Shown here one piece after another: positions 1-7,818 of a stretch of DNA of 64,000 nt. Position 1 is the first letter of the stretch, and each line of letters starts with the position of its first letter. The DNA lies in the NCBI GenBank assembly GCA_050740315.1, contig JBOIDC010000005.1:1-64000 (forward strand), given 5' to 3'. Origin of the DNA: JACCYU01 sp050740315. GTDB taxonomy: Bacteria; Pseudomonadota; Gammaproteobacteria; JACCYU01. Both the position numbers and the translations under genes were made by a program. The notes beneath the pieces are model-generated. The model searched no databases, was not told the DNA's origin, and saw only the letters and a list, made by a program, of their open reading frames with translations.

Positions 1-732
1 CCCCCCCGCGTCATAAGGCGCTACGTAAGCAAGACCACCCGAAAGTTTCAGCGCGGTCTCGAACGATTCCGCCAGCCGCAGTTGCAGACCATCGCGCACC
101 TTGAGACGATCGACCACCACCTCGATGCTGTGCTTGCGACGCAGGTCCAGCTTCGGCGCCTGATCCAGCTCCATCACCTGGCCGTCGATGCGCGCGCGGA
201 TAAACCCTTGCGCGCGCAGCTCCTGCAGCACCTGCACGTGCTCACCCTTGCGGTTTTGCACCACCGGCGCGAGCAGCAGCAGCCTCGTGCCTTCGGGCAG
301 CGCCAGCACCTGATCGACCATCTGGCTGATGGTCTGCGCGTCGAGTTGCAGGTGATGGATGGGGCAGCGCGGCTGGCCGGCGCGCGCGTACAGCAGGCGC
401 AGGTAATCGTAGATCTCGGTGATGGTGCCGACCGTCGAACGCGGATTGTGCGAGGTGGTGCGCTGCTCGATGGAGATCGCCGGCGAAAGCCCTTCCACAT
501 GATCCACGTCCGGCTTTTCCATCATCGACAGGAACTGGCGCGCGTAAGCCGACAACGATTCGACGTAACGCCGCTGGCCCTCGGCGAAGATCGTATCGAA
601 CGCGAGCGACGACTTGCCGGAGCCGGACAAGCCTGTAATCACAATGAGTTTGTCGCGCGGCAGATCGAGATCGATATCGCGCAGATTATGCGTGCGCGCG
701 CCGCGGATGCGGATGACTGGCATGGATGACAT
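1..732 (-). CDS. uvrA: Excinuclease ABC subunit A, N-terminal part (cut by window edge)
   Basis: UvrA is the damage-sensing ATPase of nucleotide excision repair and loads UvrB onto lesions. The visible 244 codons begin with the family signature PVIRIRGARTHNL, followed by a Walker A loop (GLSGSGKSS, about residues 34-42) and the conserved YVESLSAYARQFL and NPRSTVGTITEIYDYLRLLY stretches. The family is about 940 residues long, so roughly three quarters lies outside the window. I chose the ATG at 732; a second ATG at 723 is three codons downstream and equally possible, because neither has a clear Shine-Dalgarno sequence. The gene is divergent from the MFS transporter gene, with a sigma70-like promoter between them. 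Confidence 0.97.
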   Translation of the reverse strand, partial: MSSMPVIRIRGARTHNLRDIDLDLPRDKLIVITGLSGSGKSSLAFDTIFAEGQRRYVESLSAYARQFLSMMEKPDVDHVEGLSPAISIEQRTTSHNPRSTVGTITEIYDYLRLLYARAGQPRCPIHHLQLDAQTISQMVDQVLALPEGTRLLLLAPVVQNRKGEHVQVLQELRAQGFIRARIDGQVMELDQAPKLDLRRKHSIEVVVDRLKVRDGLQLRLAESFETALKLSGGLAYVAPYDAGG

Positions 733-752
733 ATGAAAAAGGGAAATTTCTC

Positions 753-781
753 AATATACTTGCTTCCCTTTTGACAGGCAA
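753..781 (-). promoter_or_regulatory. Predicted sigma70 promoter of uvrA
   Basis: Read on the minus strand, a -35 box TTGCCT (781-776) and a -10 box TATATT (758-753) are separated by 17 bases, about 21 bases ahead of the uvrA ATG. I see no LexA-type CTGT-N8-ACAG site overlapping it, although uvrA is SOS-regulated in many relatives. Confidence 0.5.
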
Positions 782-829
782 AACGGATATCCGGCGCGCC
801 GGCCGCCGACAGGATTCTCCTCAAGACCG

Positions 830-2212
830 ATGAATTCCGCACCCGACAACCGCATGACGTCCCTGGAACGTCGCGCCACGGTCTCGCTGGGCGTGGTGTA
901 TGGCGTGCGCATGATGGGCCTTTTCATGGTGCTGCCGGTGTTCGCACTGTATGCCGGTGAGCTCGCCAACGTCACCCCGTTCCTCATGGGCCTGGCCATC
1001 GGCGCTTATGGCCTGACGCAGGCGCTGTTTCAGATTCCGCTGGGGATGCTGTCGGACAGGATCGGCCGCAAGCCGGTGATCGTCGGCGGTCTGCTGATCT
1101 TTGCGGCGGGCAGCGTACTGGCGGCCGCGGCGGGCTCAATTTACTGGGTCATAGCCGGCCGCGCATTGCAGGGCAGCGGTGCGATCGCCGCGACGGTGAT
1201 GGCGCTGGCGGCGGATCTTTCCCGCGACGAGCAGCGCACCAAGGTCATGGCCGCGCTGGGTTTCAGCATCGGCCTGTCGTTTGCGGTCGCTCTGGTGTCG
1301 GGCCCGGTGCTGCAGCACTGGATAGGCGTGCCCGGCATATTCTGGGCGACCGCAGGCCTGGCGCTGCTGGCGATCGCGATCGTGCTGGGTCCGGTGCCGA
1401 CACCAGCCACGCTGCGCTTTCAGCGCGATACCGAAGTGGTCACATCGGCGCTGGGCGAGGTGGCCAAAGAGCGCACGCTGTTGCGCCTGGACTTGAGCAT
1501 CTTTGCGTTGCACATGGTAATGACCGCCAATTTCACGGTGATCCCAAGCCAGTTGCGTGACGTGGCAGGTCTGCCGGTGGCATGGCACTGGGCGCTGTAC
1601 CTGGGCGTATTGCTGGTGTCTTTTGCCGCCATGCTGCCGTTTCTGATCTATGGCGAACGGCGCAGCCGCATGAAGCCGGTGTTGATCGGTTCGATCATCC
1701 TGCTGGGCGCCGCGGAGTTTTGCCTGGCGGCCAGCGGCGCATTGCTGGTAATAATGGCGGCGTCCATGCTGTTGCTGTTCGCGACCTTCAATCTGATCGA
1801 GTCCGCGCTGCCCTCGCTGGCGTCGAGGGCCAGCCCGCCGGCGCTGCGGGGCACGGCCATGGGCGTTTACTCCAGCAGCCAGTTCATGGGCGTTTTCACC
1901 GGCGGCGCGATGGGCGGCGTGCTGCTGAACGTGGCGGGGCCGCAGGCCGTTTTCATCGGCGGCGGCGCGGCCGCGCTGTTGTGGGCCGTGCTGATGCTGG
2001 GCATGCAGAATCCCAGCGGCTTGAGCAGTTATCTGCTGAACGTCGGGCCGCTGAACGCGGAACGCGCGCAGGCCATGACCAACAGGCTCACGCGCGTGAA
2101 GGGCGTGGCGGAAGCGGTGATCATTCCCGAGGACGGAACGGCTTATCTCAAGGTGGACCGAAAATTGCTGGATGAAGAACGCTTACGTGAGTTTTCCGTC
2201 TCGACGGCTTAG
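830..2212 (+). CDS. MFS transporter with C-terminal YAM-like domain (YajR-type)
   Basis: This is a 460-residue inner-membrane transporter of the major facilitator superfamily with about twelve hydrophobic segments between residues 15 and 400. Motif A is present in the loop after the second helix (GMLSDRIGRKPV). After the last helix comes a soluble tail of about 60 residues (from around residue 402, NVGPLNAERAQAM onward) with the alternating pattern of the small ferredoxin-like YAM domain found in E. coli YajR. The substrate is unknown; drug or proton-coupled efflux is the usual guess. It sits between uvrA and ssb, a position typical of many gammaproteobacteria. The membership call is firm and the YAM assignment is by resemblance. 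Confidence 0.85.
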   Translation: MNSAPDNRMTSLERRATVSLGVVYGVRMMGLFMVLPVFALYAGELANVTPFLMGLAIGAYGLTQALFQIPLGMLSDRIGRKPVIVGGLLIFAAGSVLAAAAGSIYWVIAGRALQGSGAIAATVMALAADLSRDEQRTKVMAALGFSIGLSFAVALVSGPVLQHWIGVPGIFWATAGLALLAIAIVLGPVPTPATLRFQRDTEVVTSALGEVAKERTLLRLDLSIFALHMVMTANFTVIPSQLRDVAGLPVAWHWALYLGVLLVSFAAMLPFLIYGERRSRMKPVLIGSIILLGAAEFCLAASGALLVIMAASMLLLFATFNLIESALPSLASRASPPALRGTAMGVYSSSQFMGVFTGGAMGGVLLNVAGPQAVFIGGGAAALLWAVLMLGMQNPSGLSSYLLNVGPLNAERAQAMTNRLTRVKGVAEAVIIPEDGTAYLKVDRKLLDEERLREFSVSTA

Positions 2213-2215
2213 AAT
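2188..2215 (+). promoter_or_regulatory. Possible ssb promoter
   Basis: A TAGAAT -10-like hexamer (2210-2215) directly after the transporter stop, with a poor -35 (TGAGTT, 2188-2193) at 16-base spacing, would start transcription about 30 bases before the ssb ATG. Seen by eye only. Confidence 0.3.
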
Positions 2216-2254
2216 ACGCGGTTACGATATTGAAACAGTTGGAGGCAACTCGGC

Positions 2255-2698
2255 ATGGCTAGGGGCATCAACAAGGTGATACTGGTTGGGAATCTGGGAC
2301 AAGACCCGGATCACAGAAGCATGCCAAGCGGCCGGGCGGTTTCGAACGTCAGGCTGGCCACCACGCGGTCATGGAAGGACAAGAACTCCGGTGAGCGGCA
2401 GGAACATACTGAATGGCACAACGTGGTGTTCTTCGACCGACTGGCCGAGATTGCCAACGAATACCTGCGCAAAGGCTCGCAGGTATATGTGGAGGGCCGC
2501 CTGCAGACGCGCAAGTGGCAGGACAAGGACGGCCAGGACCGTTACACCACCGAGATCGTCGCGAGCGAGATGCAGATGTTGGGCAGCCGCGGGGGTGGCG
2601 GTTTCGATGATTCATCGTCTTCATCTGCCTCGTCGGGCGGCGCGCCGTCGGCGAAACAGTCGACCGCGGACGATTTCGACGACGACATTCCGTTCTGA
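2255..2698 (+). CDS. ssb: Single-stranded DNA-binding protein
   Basis: SSB coats single-stranded DNA as a tetramer during replication, repair and recombination. The 147-residue product has the OB-fold domain in residues 1-110 (start ARGINKVILVGNLG; core ending YTTEIVASEMQMLG), a short Gly/Ser-rich linker, and the acidic tip DDDIPF that docks partner proteins such as PriA and RecQ. Length and domain order are ordinary. An AGTTGGAGGC ribosome-binding site precedes the ATG. The linkage to uvrA via an MFS gene is conserved in gammaproteobacteria. Confidence 0.98.
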   Translation: MARGINKVILVGNLGQDPDHRSMPSGRAVSNVRLATTRSWKDKNSGERQEHTEWHNVVFFDRLAEIANEYLRKGSQVYVEGRLQTRKWQDKDGQDRYTTEIVASEMQMLGSRGGGGFDDSSSSSASSGGAPSAKQSTADDFDDDIPF

Positions 2699-2775
2699 TC
2701 AGCGGTTCTGATTTGACGAGGCTCTCGCGCGAGTCGGCTAGCGGCGCCGCGGGACAGCGCGGCGGCGAAGACAGG

Positions 2776-2805
2776 TTTACAGGGATGGTATTCAGTGACT
2801 ATCGA
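2776..2805 (+). promoter_or_regulatory. Candidate promoter of the rml/ABC-export operon
   Basis: TTTACA (2776-2781) and TATCGA (2800-2805) with an 18-base spacer lie in the 121-base gap between ssb and rmlA, ending about 15 bases before the rmlA ATG. The -10 is weak, so this is a tentative call. Confidence 0.25.
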
Positions 2806-2819
2806 GAGCTAAACCGGGC

Positions 2820-3704
2820 ATGGCGCGCAAAGGCATAATTCTGGCGGGCGGCTCGGGCACGCGGCTTTATCCGCTCACCCACTCGGTGAGCAAGCAACTC
2901 ATGCCGGTTTACGACAAGCCGATGATCTATTACGCATTGGCGACGCTGATGCTGGCCGGCATCCGTGACATCCTGATCATTACGACGCCGCGCGATCAGG
3001 CCGCGTTCCAGAATCTGCTGGACGACGGTTCACGATGGGGCTTGTCCTTGTCCTTCGCGGTGCAGCCCAGTCCGGACGGGCTCGCGCAGGCGTTTATCGT
3101 CGGCGAGCGCTTCATCGGCGGCGATCCAGTGACCCTGACCTTGGGCGACAACATCTTCTACGGCGAAGGCCTGGCCAAGCGTCTGCAGACGGTAAGCCGG
3201 CGGCAGGCGGGCGCTACAGTGTTCGGTTATTACGTCAGCGATCCGCGGCTGTATGGCGTCGTGTCGTTTGATCGCGACGGTCGCGTGACCCGCATCGAGG
3301 AGAAACCCGCGGCGCCGAAATCTCACTATGCGGTGACCGGGCTTTATTTTTACGACAACGACGTCGTCGACATCGCCAGGCACGTGCGGCCGTCGCCGCG
3401 CGGCGAGCTCGAGATCACCGACGTCAACAAGATCTATCTCGAACGCGGCGATCTCACCGTGGAGCTTTTGAGCCGCGGCACCGCGTGGCTGGATACCGGC
3501 ACGCACGGCGCACTGCTGGATGCCGCCAACTTCATCAAGGTGGTGGAAGAGCGGCAGGGGCTTAAAGTCGCCTGTCCGGAAGAAATCGCGTATCGCATGG
3601 GCTTCATCGATGCCGAGGCGCTGGAGCGGCTGGCCGCGCCGCTGGAAAAGAGCGGGTACGGTGAGTATCTGCGGGGTGTCTTGAATGACGGGAAGCTGTT
3701 TTGA
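2820..3704 (+). CDS. rmlA: Glucose-1-phosphate thymidylyltransferase
   Basis: RmlA (RfbA) makes dTDP-glucose from dTTP and glucose-1-phosphate, the first step of dTDP-L-rhamnose synthesis. The 294-residue protein has the nucleotide-binding signature GGSGTRLYPLT at residues 10-20, the KQLMPVYDKPMIYY motif, the LGDNIFYG metal-binding loop and the VTGLYFYDNDVV segment typical of the family. It is the first gene of an operon in which rmlC, rmlD, rmlB and the two exporter genes follow with overlapping start and stop codons, so translational coupling is likely. The order A-C-D-B differs from the common B-D-A-C. Confidence 0.97.
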   Translation: MARKGIILAGGSGTRLYPLTHSVSKQLMPVYDKPMIYYALATLMLAGIRDILIITTPRDQAAFQNLLDDGSRWGLSLSFAVQPSPDGLAQAFIVGERFIGGDPVTLTLGDNIFYGEGLAKRLQTVSRRQAGATVFGYYVSDPRLYGVVSFDRDGRVTRIEEKPAAPKSHYAVTGLYFYDNDVVDIARHVRPSPRGELEITDVNKIYLERGDLTVELLSRGTAWLDTGTHGALLDAANFIKVVEERQGLKVACPEEIAYRMGFIDAEALERLAAPLEKSGYGEYLRGVLNDGKLF

Positions 3705-4258
3705 ACGTCATCGAAACGCCGCTGCCGGGTGTGTTGATCGTCGAGCCCAAGGTGGCGGGCGATGAACGCGGCTTTTTTATGGAATCGTTTCAGACACGGC
3801 GCTACGCCGATGCAGGCATTGTTGGTTCCTTTGTGCAGGATAATGTTTCCTTTTCCCGCTACGGCGTATTGCGAGGACTGCATTTTCAGCACCCGCACGC
3901 GCAGGGCAAGCTCGTGTACGTGCTGCAAGGCGAAGTGTTCGACGTGGCGGTGGATATCCGGCAAGGATCGCCTGCTTTCGGCAAATGGTTCGGCGCGGCC
4001 TTGTCCGCGGACAACAAACGGCAAATGTGGGTGCCGGCCGGCTTCGCGCACGGCTTTTGCGTGACCAGCGAGGCCGCGTTGTTTGCTTACAAGTGCACCG
4101 ATTATTATCAGCCGGATGCCGAAAATACCGTAGCCTGGAATGATCCGGGTATCGCCATCGACTGGCCGCTGGAACGTCCCGAGTTGTCGGCCAGGGATGC
4201 TCGCGCGTTACCGCTGGCGGAAATTCCCGCGTCCAGGCTGCCGGTTTACTCCGCGTGA
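3701..4258 (+). CDS. rmlC: dTDP-4-dehydrorhamnose 3,5-epimerase
   Basis: RmlC converts dTDP-4-keto-6-deoxyglucose to dTDP-4-keto-L-rhamnose in the cytoplasm. The 185-residue cupin carries the family hallmarks DERGFFMESF near the N-terminus, the catalytic-His motif LRGLHFQ around residue 62, VFDVAVDIR, and VPAGFAHGFCV, which normally contributes a structural His. The start is a TTG that shares bases with the rmlA stop (TTGA, 3701-3704), and the stop overlaps the rmlD start, so the four genes form one tightly coupled unit. Confidence 0.96.
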   Translation: MNVIETPLPGVLIVEPKVAGDERGFFMESFQTRRYADAGIVGSFVQDNVSFSRYGVLRGLHFQHPHAQGKLVYVLQGEVFDVAVDIRQGSPAFGKWFGAALSADNKRQMWVPAGFAHGFCVTSEAALFAYKCTDYYQPDAENTVAWNDPGIAIDWPLERPELSARDARALPLAEIPASRLPVYSA

Positions 4259-5145
4259 TGGTTGCCGAAGAAAATCGATTGATCATGCTCACGGGCGCGA
4301 ACGGCCAGCTGGGATGGGAAATACAACGCCGAGTCCGGCACGAAGATTATTCGCTGCGCGCGCTCGATCGTCACGCGCTGGACATTACCGACGCCGCGGC
4401 CGTCAACGCCATCGTGGACGAACTGCATCCGAAAGTGATCATCAACGCGGCCGCGTATACGGCAGTGGATCGGGCCGAAGAAGAGCCGCAGCAAGCGTAC
4501 GCGGTCAATCGCGATGGTTCTGAAAATCTCGCCCGCGCCGCGCGTGAGTACGGTGCCCGACTGATTCACGTCTCCACCGATTTTGTTTTCGACGGGGGCA
4601 AAGGCAGTCCCTACCGGCCCGACGACACACCCGCTCCGCAATGTGTTTACGGCGCCAGCAAGCTCGCCGGCGAACAGGCCGTGCGGGAGATTCTGGCGCG
4701 TGACGCGCTGATCGTGCGCACTGCCTGGGTGTATTCGTCGCACGGCGGCAACTTTGTCAGAACCATGTTGCGCCTGATGGGCAGCCGCGATGCGCTGCGC
4801 GTCGTCGACGATCAGGTCGGCTCGCCTACCTGGGCCGGCGGGCTTGCCGAATGCATCTGGCGCGCGGTCGACATCGAACTGACTGGCGCGCATCACTGGA
4901 CCGATGCGGGTGTCGCAAGCTGGTACGATTTCGCGGTGGCGATACAGGAAGAGGCGCTCGCGCTGGGCCTGCTGAGCCGCAAAATTCCGATCGAGCCAAT
5001 CACGACCCTCGAATACCCTTTGCCCGCGCGGCGGCCCAGCTACAGCGTGCTGGGCAAATCCGCGACCTGGCAGGCGTTGGGATACAAGGCGCCGCACTGG
5101 CGAACCGCGCTGCGCGCGATGCTCGGAGAACTCAAAGATGCGTAG
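4255..5145 (+). CDS. rmlD: dTDP-4-dehydrorhamnose reductase
   Basis: RmlD performs the final NADPH-dependent reduction to dTDP-L-rhamnose. This 296-residue short-chain dehydrogenase has the dinucleotide-binding loop TGANGQLG near residue 15, the FDGGKGSPY stretch, the catalytic Tyr-x3-Lys in VYGASKLAGE, and the family's VRTAWVYSSHGGNFV block. The GTG at 4255 overlaps the rmlC stop; the adjacent ATG at 4258 is an equally acceptable start. The gene ends 8 bases inside rmlB. Confidence 0.96.
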   Translation: MMVAEENRLIMLTGANGQLGWEIQRRVRHEDYSLRALDRHALDITDAAAVNAIVDELHPKVIINAAAYTAVDRAEEEPQQAYAVNRDGSENLARAAREYGARLIHVSTDFVFDGGKGSPYRPDDTPAPQCVYGASKLAGEQAVREILARDALIVRTAWVYSSHGGNFVRTMLRLMGSRDALRVVDDQVGSPTWAGGLAECIWRAVDIELTGAHHWTDAGVASWYDFAVAIQEEALALGLLSRKIPIEPITTLEYPLPARRPSYSVLGKSATWQALGYKAPHWRTALRAMLGELKDA

Positions 5146-6235
5146 GCTGCTCGTCACCGGCGGCGCCGGTTTTATCGGCGCGAATTTCGTGCATTACTGG
5201 CTGGCCGGGCACCCGGAGGATCGGGTGGTCGTGCTGGATGCGCTCACCTACGCCGGCAATCGCGCCAGTCTCGCCGCGGCCGAGCGCAATCCGCGCTTCC
5301 GTTTCGTGCACGGCGACATTCGCGATGAGGCCATGGTCGAGGCCCTGCTGGAAAGGGAATCTATCGACACGCTGGTGCACTTCGCGGCCGAGTCGCACGT
5401 GGATCGGTCCATCCTCGGGCCGGACGCGTTTATCGAAACCAACATCATCGGCACGCACAGCCTGCTCAAGGCGGCAAAAAAGGTGTGGCTGGATGCGCCC
5501 AATCCGTCCCGTTTCGTGTATCACCGCTTTCATCAGGTCTCGACCGACGAAGTCTACGGCACGCTCGGACCCGACGACCCGCCGTTTCGCGAGACCAAGG
5601 CGTACGCGCCCAATTCGCCGTACGCCGCCAGCAAGGCGGCGAGTGATCATCTGGTGCGCGCTTATCATCACACCTATGGTCTCAAGGTCACGACCAGCAA
5701 CTGCTCCAACAATTACGGGCCTTATCAGTTTCCCGAAAAACTCATTCCGCTGATGTTGATCAATGCATTACAAGGCAAGCCGCTGCCCGTTTACGGCGAT
5801 GGGCTGAACGTGCGCGACTGGCTTTACGTCGAAGACCATTGCCGCGGCATCGCGCAAGTGCTGGAACAAGGGCGTGTGGGGGAGACCTACAACCTCGGCG
5901 GCCAGTGCGAAAAAACCAACCTGGAGGTCGTACAAGCGCTTTGTTCGCTTCTGGACGAGGTTGTTCCGTCGGCGACGCCGCGCACTGAGCTTATTGCGTA
6001 CATCAAGGACCGACCTGGCCATGACCGGCGCTACGCCATCGACGCCGGCAAGGCGGCAACCGAACTCGGCTATCGTCCGCAAGAAAGCTTCGAGAGCGGT
6101 CTGCGCAAGACCCTGGCGTGGTATCTGGCCAACGAAACCTGGTGGCAGGCTTTGCTGGATGCAAGCTACAAGGGCTGGATCAAGGCCCAATACGCGCCCA
6201 GGGTCAAGGACGCCGACGCACCGCGGCTCCTGTGA
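5138..6235 (+). CDS. rmlB: dTDP-glucose 4,6-dehydratase
   Basis: RmlB oxidises and dehydrates dTDP-glucose to dTDP-4-keto-6-deoxyglucose. The 365-residue product shows the NAD loop TGGAGFIG at its start, HFAAESHVDRSI, the catalytic Thr-Asp-Glu in STDEVYG, the Tyr-x3-Lys of YAASKAASDH, and NNYGPYQFPEKLIPL, all diagnostic of RmlB. It starts 8 bases before the rmlD stop. Its own stop overlaps the GTG of the exporter permease, which ties rhamnose synthesis to polysaccharide export. Confidence 0.97.
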   Translation: MRRLLVTGGAGFIGANFVHYWLAGHPEDRVVVLDALTYAGNRASLAAAERNPRFRFVHGDIRDEAMVEALLERESIDTLVHFAAESHVDRSILGPDAFIETNIIGTHSLLKAAKKVWLDAPNPSRFVYHRFHQVSTDEVYGTLGPDDPPFRETKAYAPNSPYAASKAASDHLVRAYHHTYGLKVTTSNCSNNYGPYQFPEKLIPLMLINALQGKPLPVYGDGLNVRDWLYVEDHCRGIAQVLEQGRVGETYNLGGQCEKTNLEVVQALCSLLDEVVPSATPRTELIAYIKDRPGHDRRYAIDAGKAATELGYRPQESFESGLRKTLAWYLANETWWQALLDASYKGWIKAQYAPRVKDADAPRLL

Positions 6236-7035
6236 ACCGCGTAACCGCAACGCAGGATTCTCACGCTTCGAGAATGCGGCATTACGTCGAACTCGTATGG
6301 TACAAAGCCTGCGCGGATCTGCGTGCGGAGGCCGCGCGCGCTTATCTGGGCGCGCTGTGGTGGGTGCTCGAACCACTGCTTTATATGGTCGTGTTTTATC
6401 TGGTATTCGGCGTGTTCATGCAGCGCGGCGGCGAAGGCTTTGTGCCGTTTCTGCTATCCGGGCTGGTCGTGTGGCGCTGGTTCGGGGCCTCGGTGGGACG
6501 GGGCGCCAACGCGATTCCCGCCAATGCCCGCCTGATGTTGCAGGTCTATCTGCCAAAATACCTGTTTCCCGCCATCGTGCTGGTCACCAACACGCTTAAA
6601 TTCCTGATCGTTTTCGGGCTATTGCTGCTCTACCTGGCGACAGTTGAAGGCGCCTGGGGCTGGTCATGGGCCGCCTTGCCTGTGCTGCTCGCGATTCAGT
6701 TTCTGCTGATCATGGCGTGCGCGTCGCTGTTATCGGTGGTCGTGCCGTTTTTGCCCGATTTGAAGATCCTCATCGATAACGGGCTCACACTGATGTTCTT
6801 CATGTCGGGCATCTTCTACGACCTCGCCCGTCTTCCGGAACAGATCCGTTTTTATTTTTATTTGAACCCCATGTCGACACTCATCGAGGCTTACCGGGAT
6901 GTCCTGATACAGGGTGTTTGGCCGAACTGGCAGGCGCTGGCCGCAATCCTTGTGGTGTCTTTGCTCGGCATCGCCGCGGCGCTTTATTTGCTGGCCCGTT
7001 ACGATCGCTTGTACGCCAAGGTGGCGATCTCGTGA
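6232..7035 (+). CDS. ABC-2 type polysaccharide export permease (Wzm/RfbD-like)
   Basis: This is the inner-membrane subunit of an ABC exporter that moves a lipid-linked polysaccharide chain to the periplasm. The protein (267 residues from the GTG at 6232) has about six hydrophobic segments, opens with the family motif RTRYLGALWWVLEPLL-like ARAYLGALWWVLEPLL, and ends with the conserved NPMSTLIEAYRDVL before the last helix. The GTG overlaps the rmlB TGA (GTGA); an in-frame ATG at 6274 is the alternative start. It is partnered with the downstream ATPase, also by a GTGA overlap. No Wzx or Wzy was seen in the window, consistent with ABC-dependent export. Confidence 0.93.
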   Translation: MNRVTATQDSHASRMRHYVELVWYKACADLRAEAARAYLGALWWVLEPLLYMVVFYLVFGVFMQRGGEGFVPFLLSGLVVWRWFGASVGRGANAIPANARLMLQVYLPKYLFPAIVLVTNTLKFLIVFGLLLLYLATVEGAWGWSWAALPVLLAIQFLLIMACASLLSVVVPFLPDLKILIDNGLTLMFFMSGIFYDLARLPEQIRFYFYLNPMSTLIEAYRDVLIQGVWPNWQALAAILVVSLLGIAAALYLLARYDRLYAKVAIS

Positions 7036-7796
7036 GAACCATTTCGGCCGATGACCAGCCCATATTGCGGCTGCAGAATGTGGGTGTCTCATATCAACGC
7101 CGCAGCGGTTTGTTCAGGCGCACGCCGTTCTGGGCGCTGCGGAATGTATCGTTCGACCTGTACAGGGGCGAAAGCCTGGGAGTCATCGGTGGTAACGGCG
7201 CGGGCAAGAGTACGCTTTTGAAATTGATCGCGGGGATCATCGATCCCGACAGCGGCCATGTGCAACGCGCCGATCTGCGTGCCGCGATGCTGTCCTTGCG
7301 AATCGGTTTTCTGCCTTACCTGACAGGGCGCGAAAACGCGATCCTGAGCGGCATGCTGATGGGCATCCGCCGCCGCGAGATCGAGCGGAACATGGATGAG
7401 ATCATCGCTTTTTCAGGGCTCAAAGACTTTATCGATCAGCATCTGAACACTTATTCCGCCGGCATGAAGGCGCGGCTGGGTTTCGCCGTGGCGTTCCTTT
7501 CCGACCCTGACATCCTGCTGGTGGATGAGGCGCTGGGCGTGGGCGATGCCCAGTTCCGGAGAAAATCGGGCAAACTGATGCGCGAGAAGATCAAGTCCGA
7601 CAAGACCGTGGTGATCGTGTCGCACTCGACCGCGCAGCTGCGCGCGCTTTGCGACCGCATAGTCTGGATCGACAAAGGCGTCACGAAACTGGTTGGAAGC
7701 GTGGACGAGGTGCTGAGCCAGTATGGCGGCGATGAGCCGGCCGGGCTTCGGCGGCCGCACGGCGGCAACAAGGCTAGAAGATCCCACCTGGCCTAA
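7032..7796 (+). CDS. ABC polysaccharide export ATPase (short Wzt/KpsT-like)
   Basis: This is the ATPase partner of the preceding permease. The 254-residue protein has Walker A GGNGAGKSTLLK at about residues 55-66, the export-type signature YSAGMKARLGFAVAF, Walker B ILLVDEALGVGD, and the switch His in VIVSHS. It stops after the nucleotide-binding domain with a short basic tail (GGNKARRSHLA). It lacks the roughly 150-residue C-terminal carbohydrate-binding domain that recognises chain-end caps in Wzt proteins such as those of E. coli O8/O9a. Start chosen as the GTG overlapping the permease stop. Confidence 0.93.
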   Translation: MRTISADDQPILRLQNVGVSYQRRSGLFRRTPFWALRNVSFDLYRGESLGVIGGNGAGKSTLLKLIAGIIDPDSGHVQRADLRAAMLSLRIGFLPYLTGRENAILSGMLMGIRRREIERNMDEIIAFSGLKDFIDQHLNTYSAGMKARLGFAVAFLSDPDILLVDEALGVGDAQFRRKSGKLMREKIKSDKTVVIVSHSTAQLRALCDRIVWIDKGVTKLVGSVDEVLSQYGGDEPAGLRRPHGGNKARRSHLA

Positions 7797-7818
7797 ACTG
7801 CCTGGGTTATCCAAAGAT

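Noticed and set aside
82..729. 215-codon + strand frame at the window start
   Set aside because: Antisense to uvrA, whose minus-strand frame carries Walker A and UvrA signatures.
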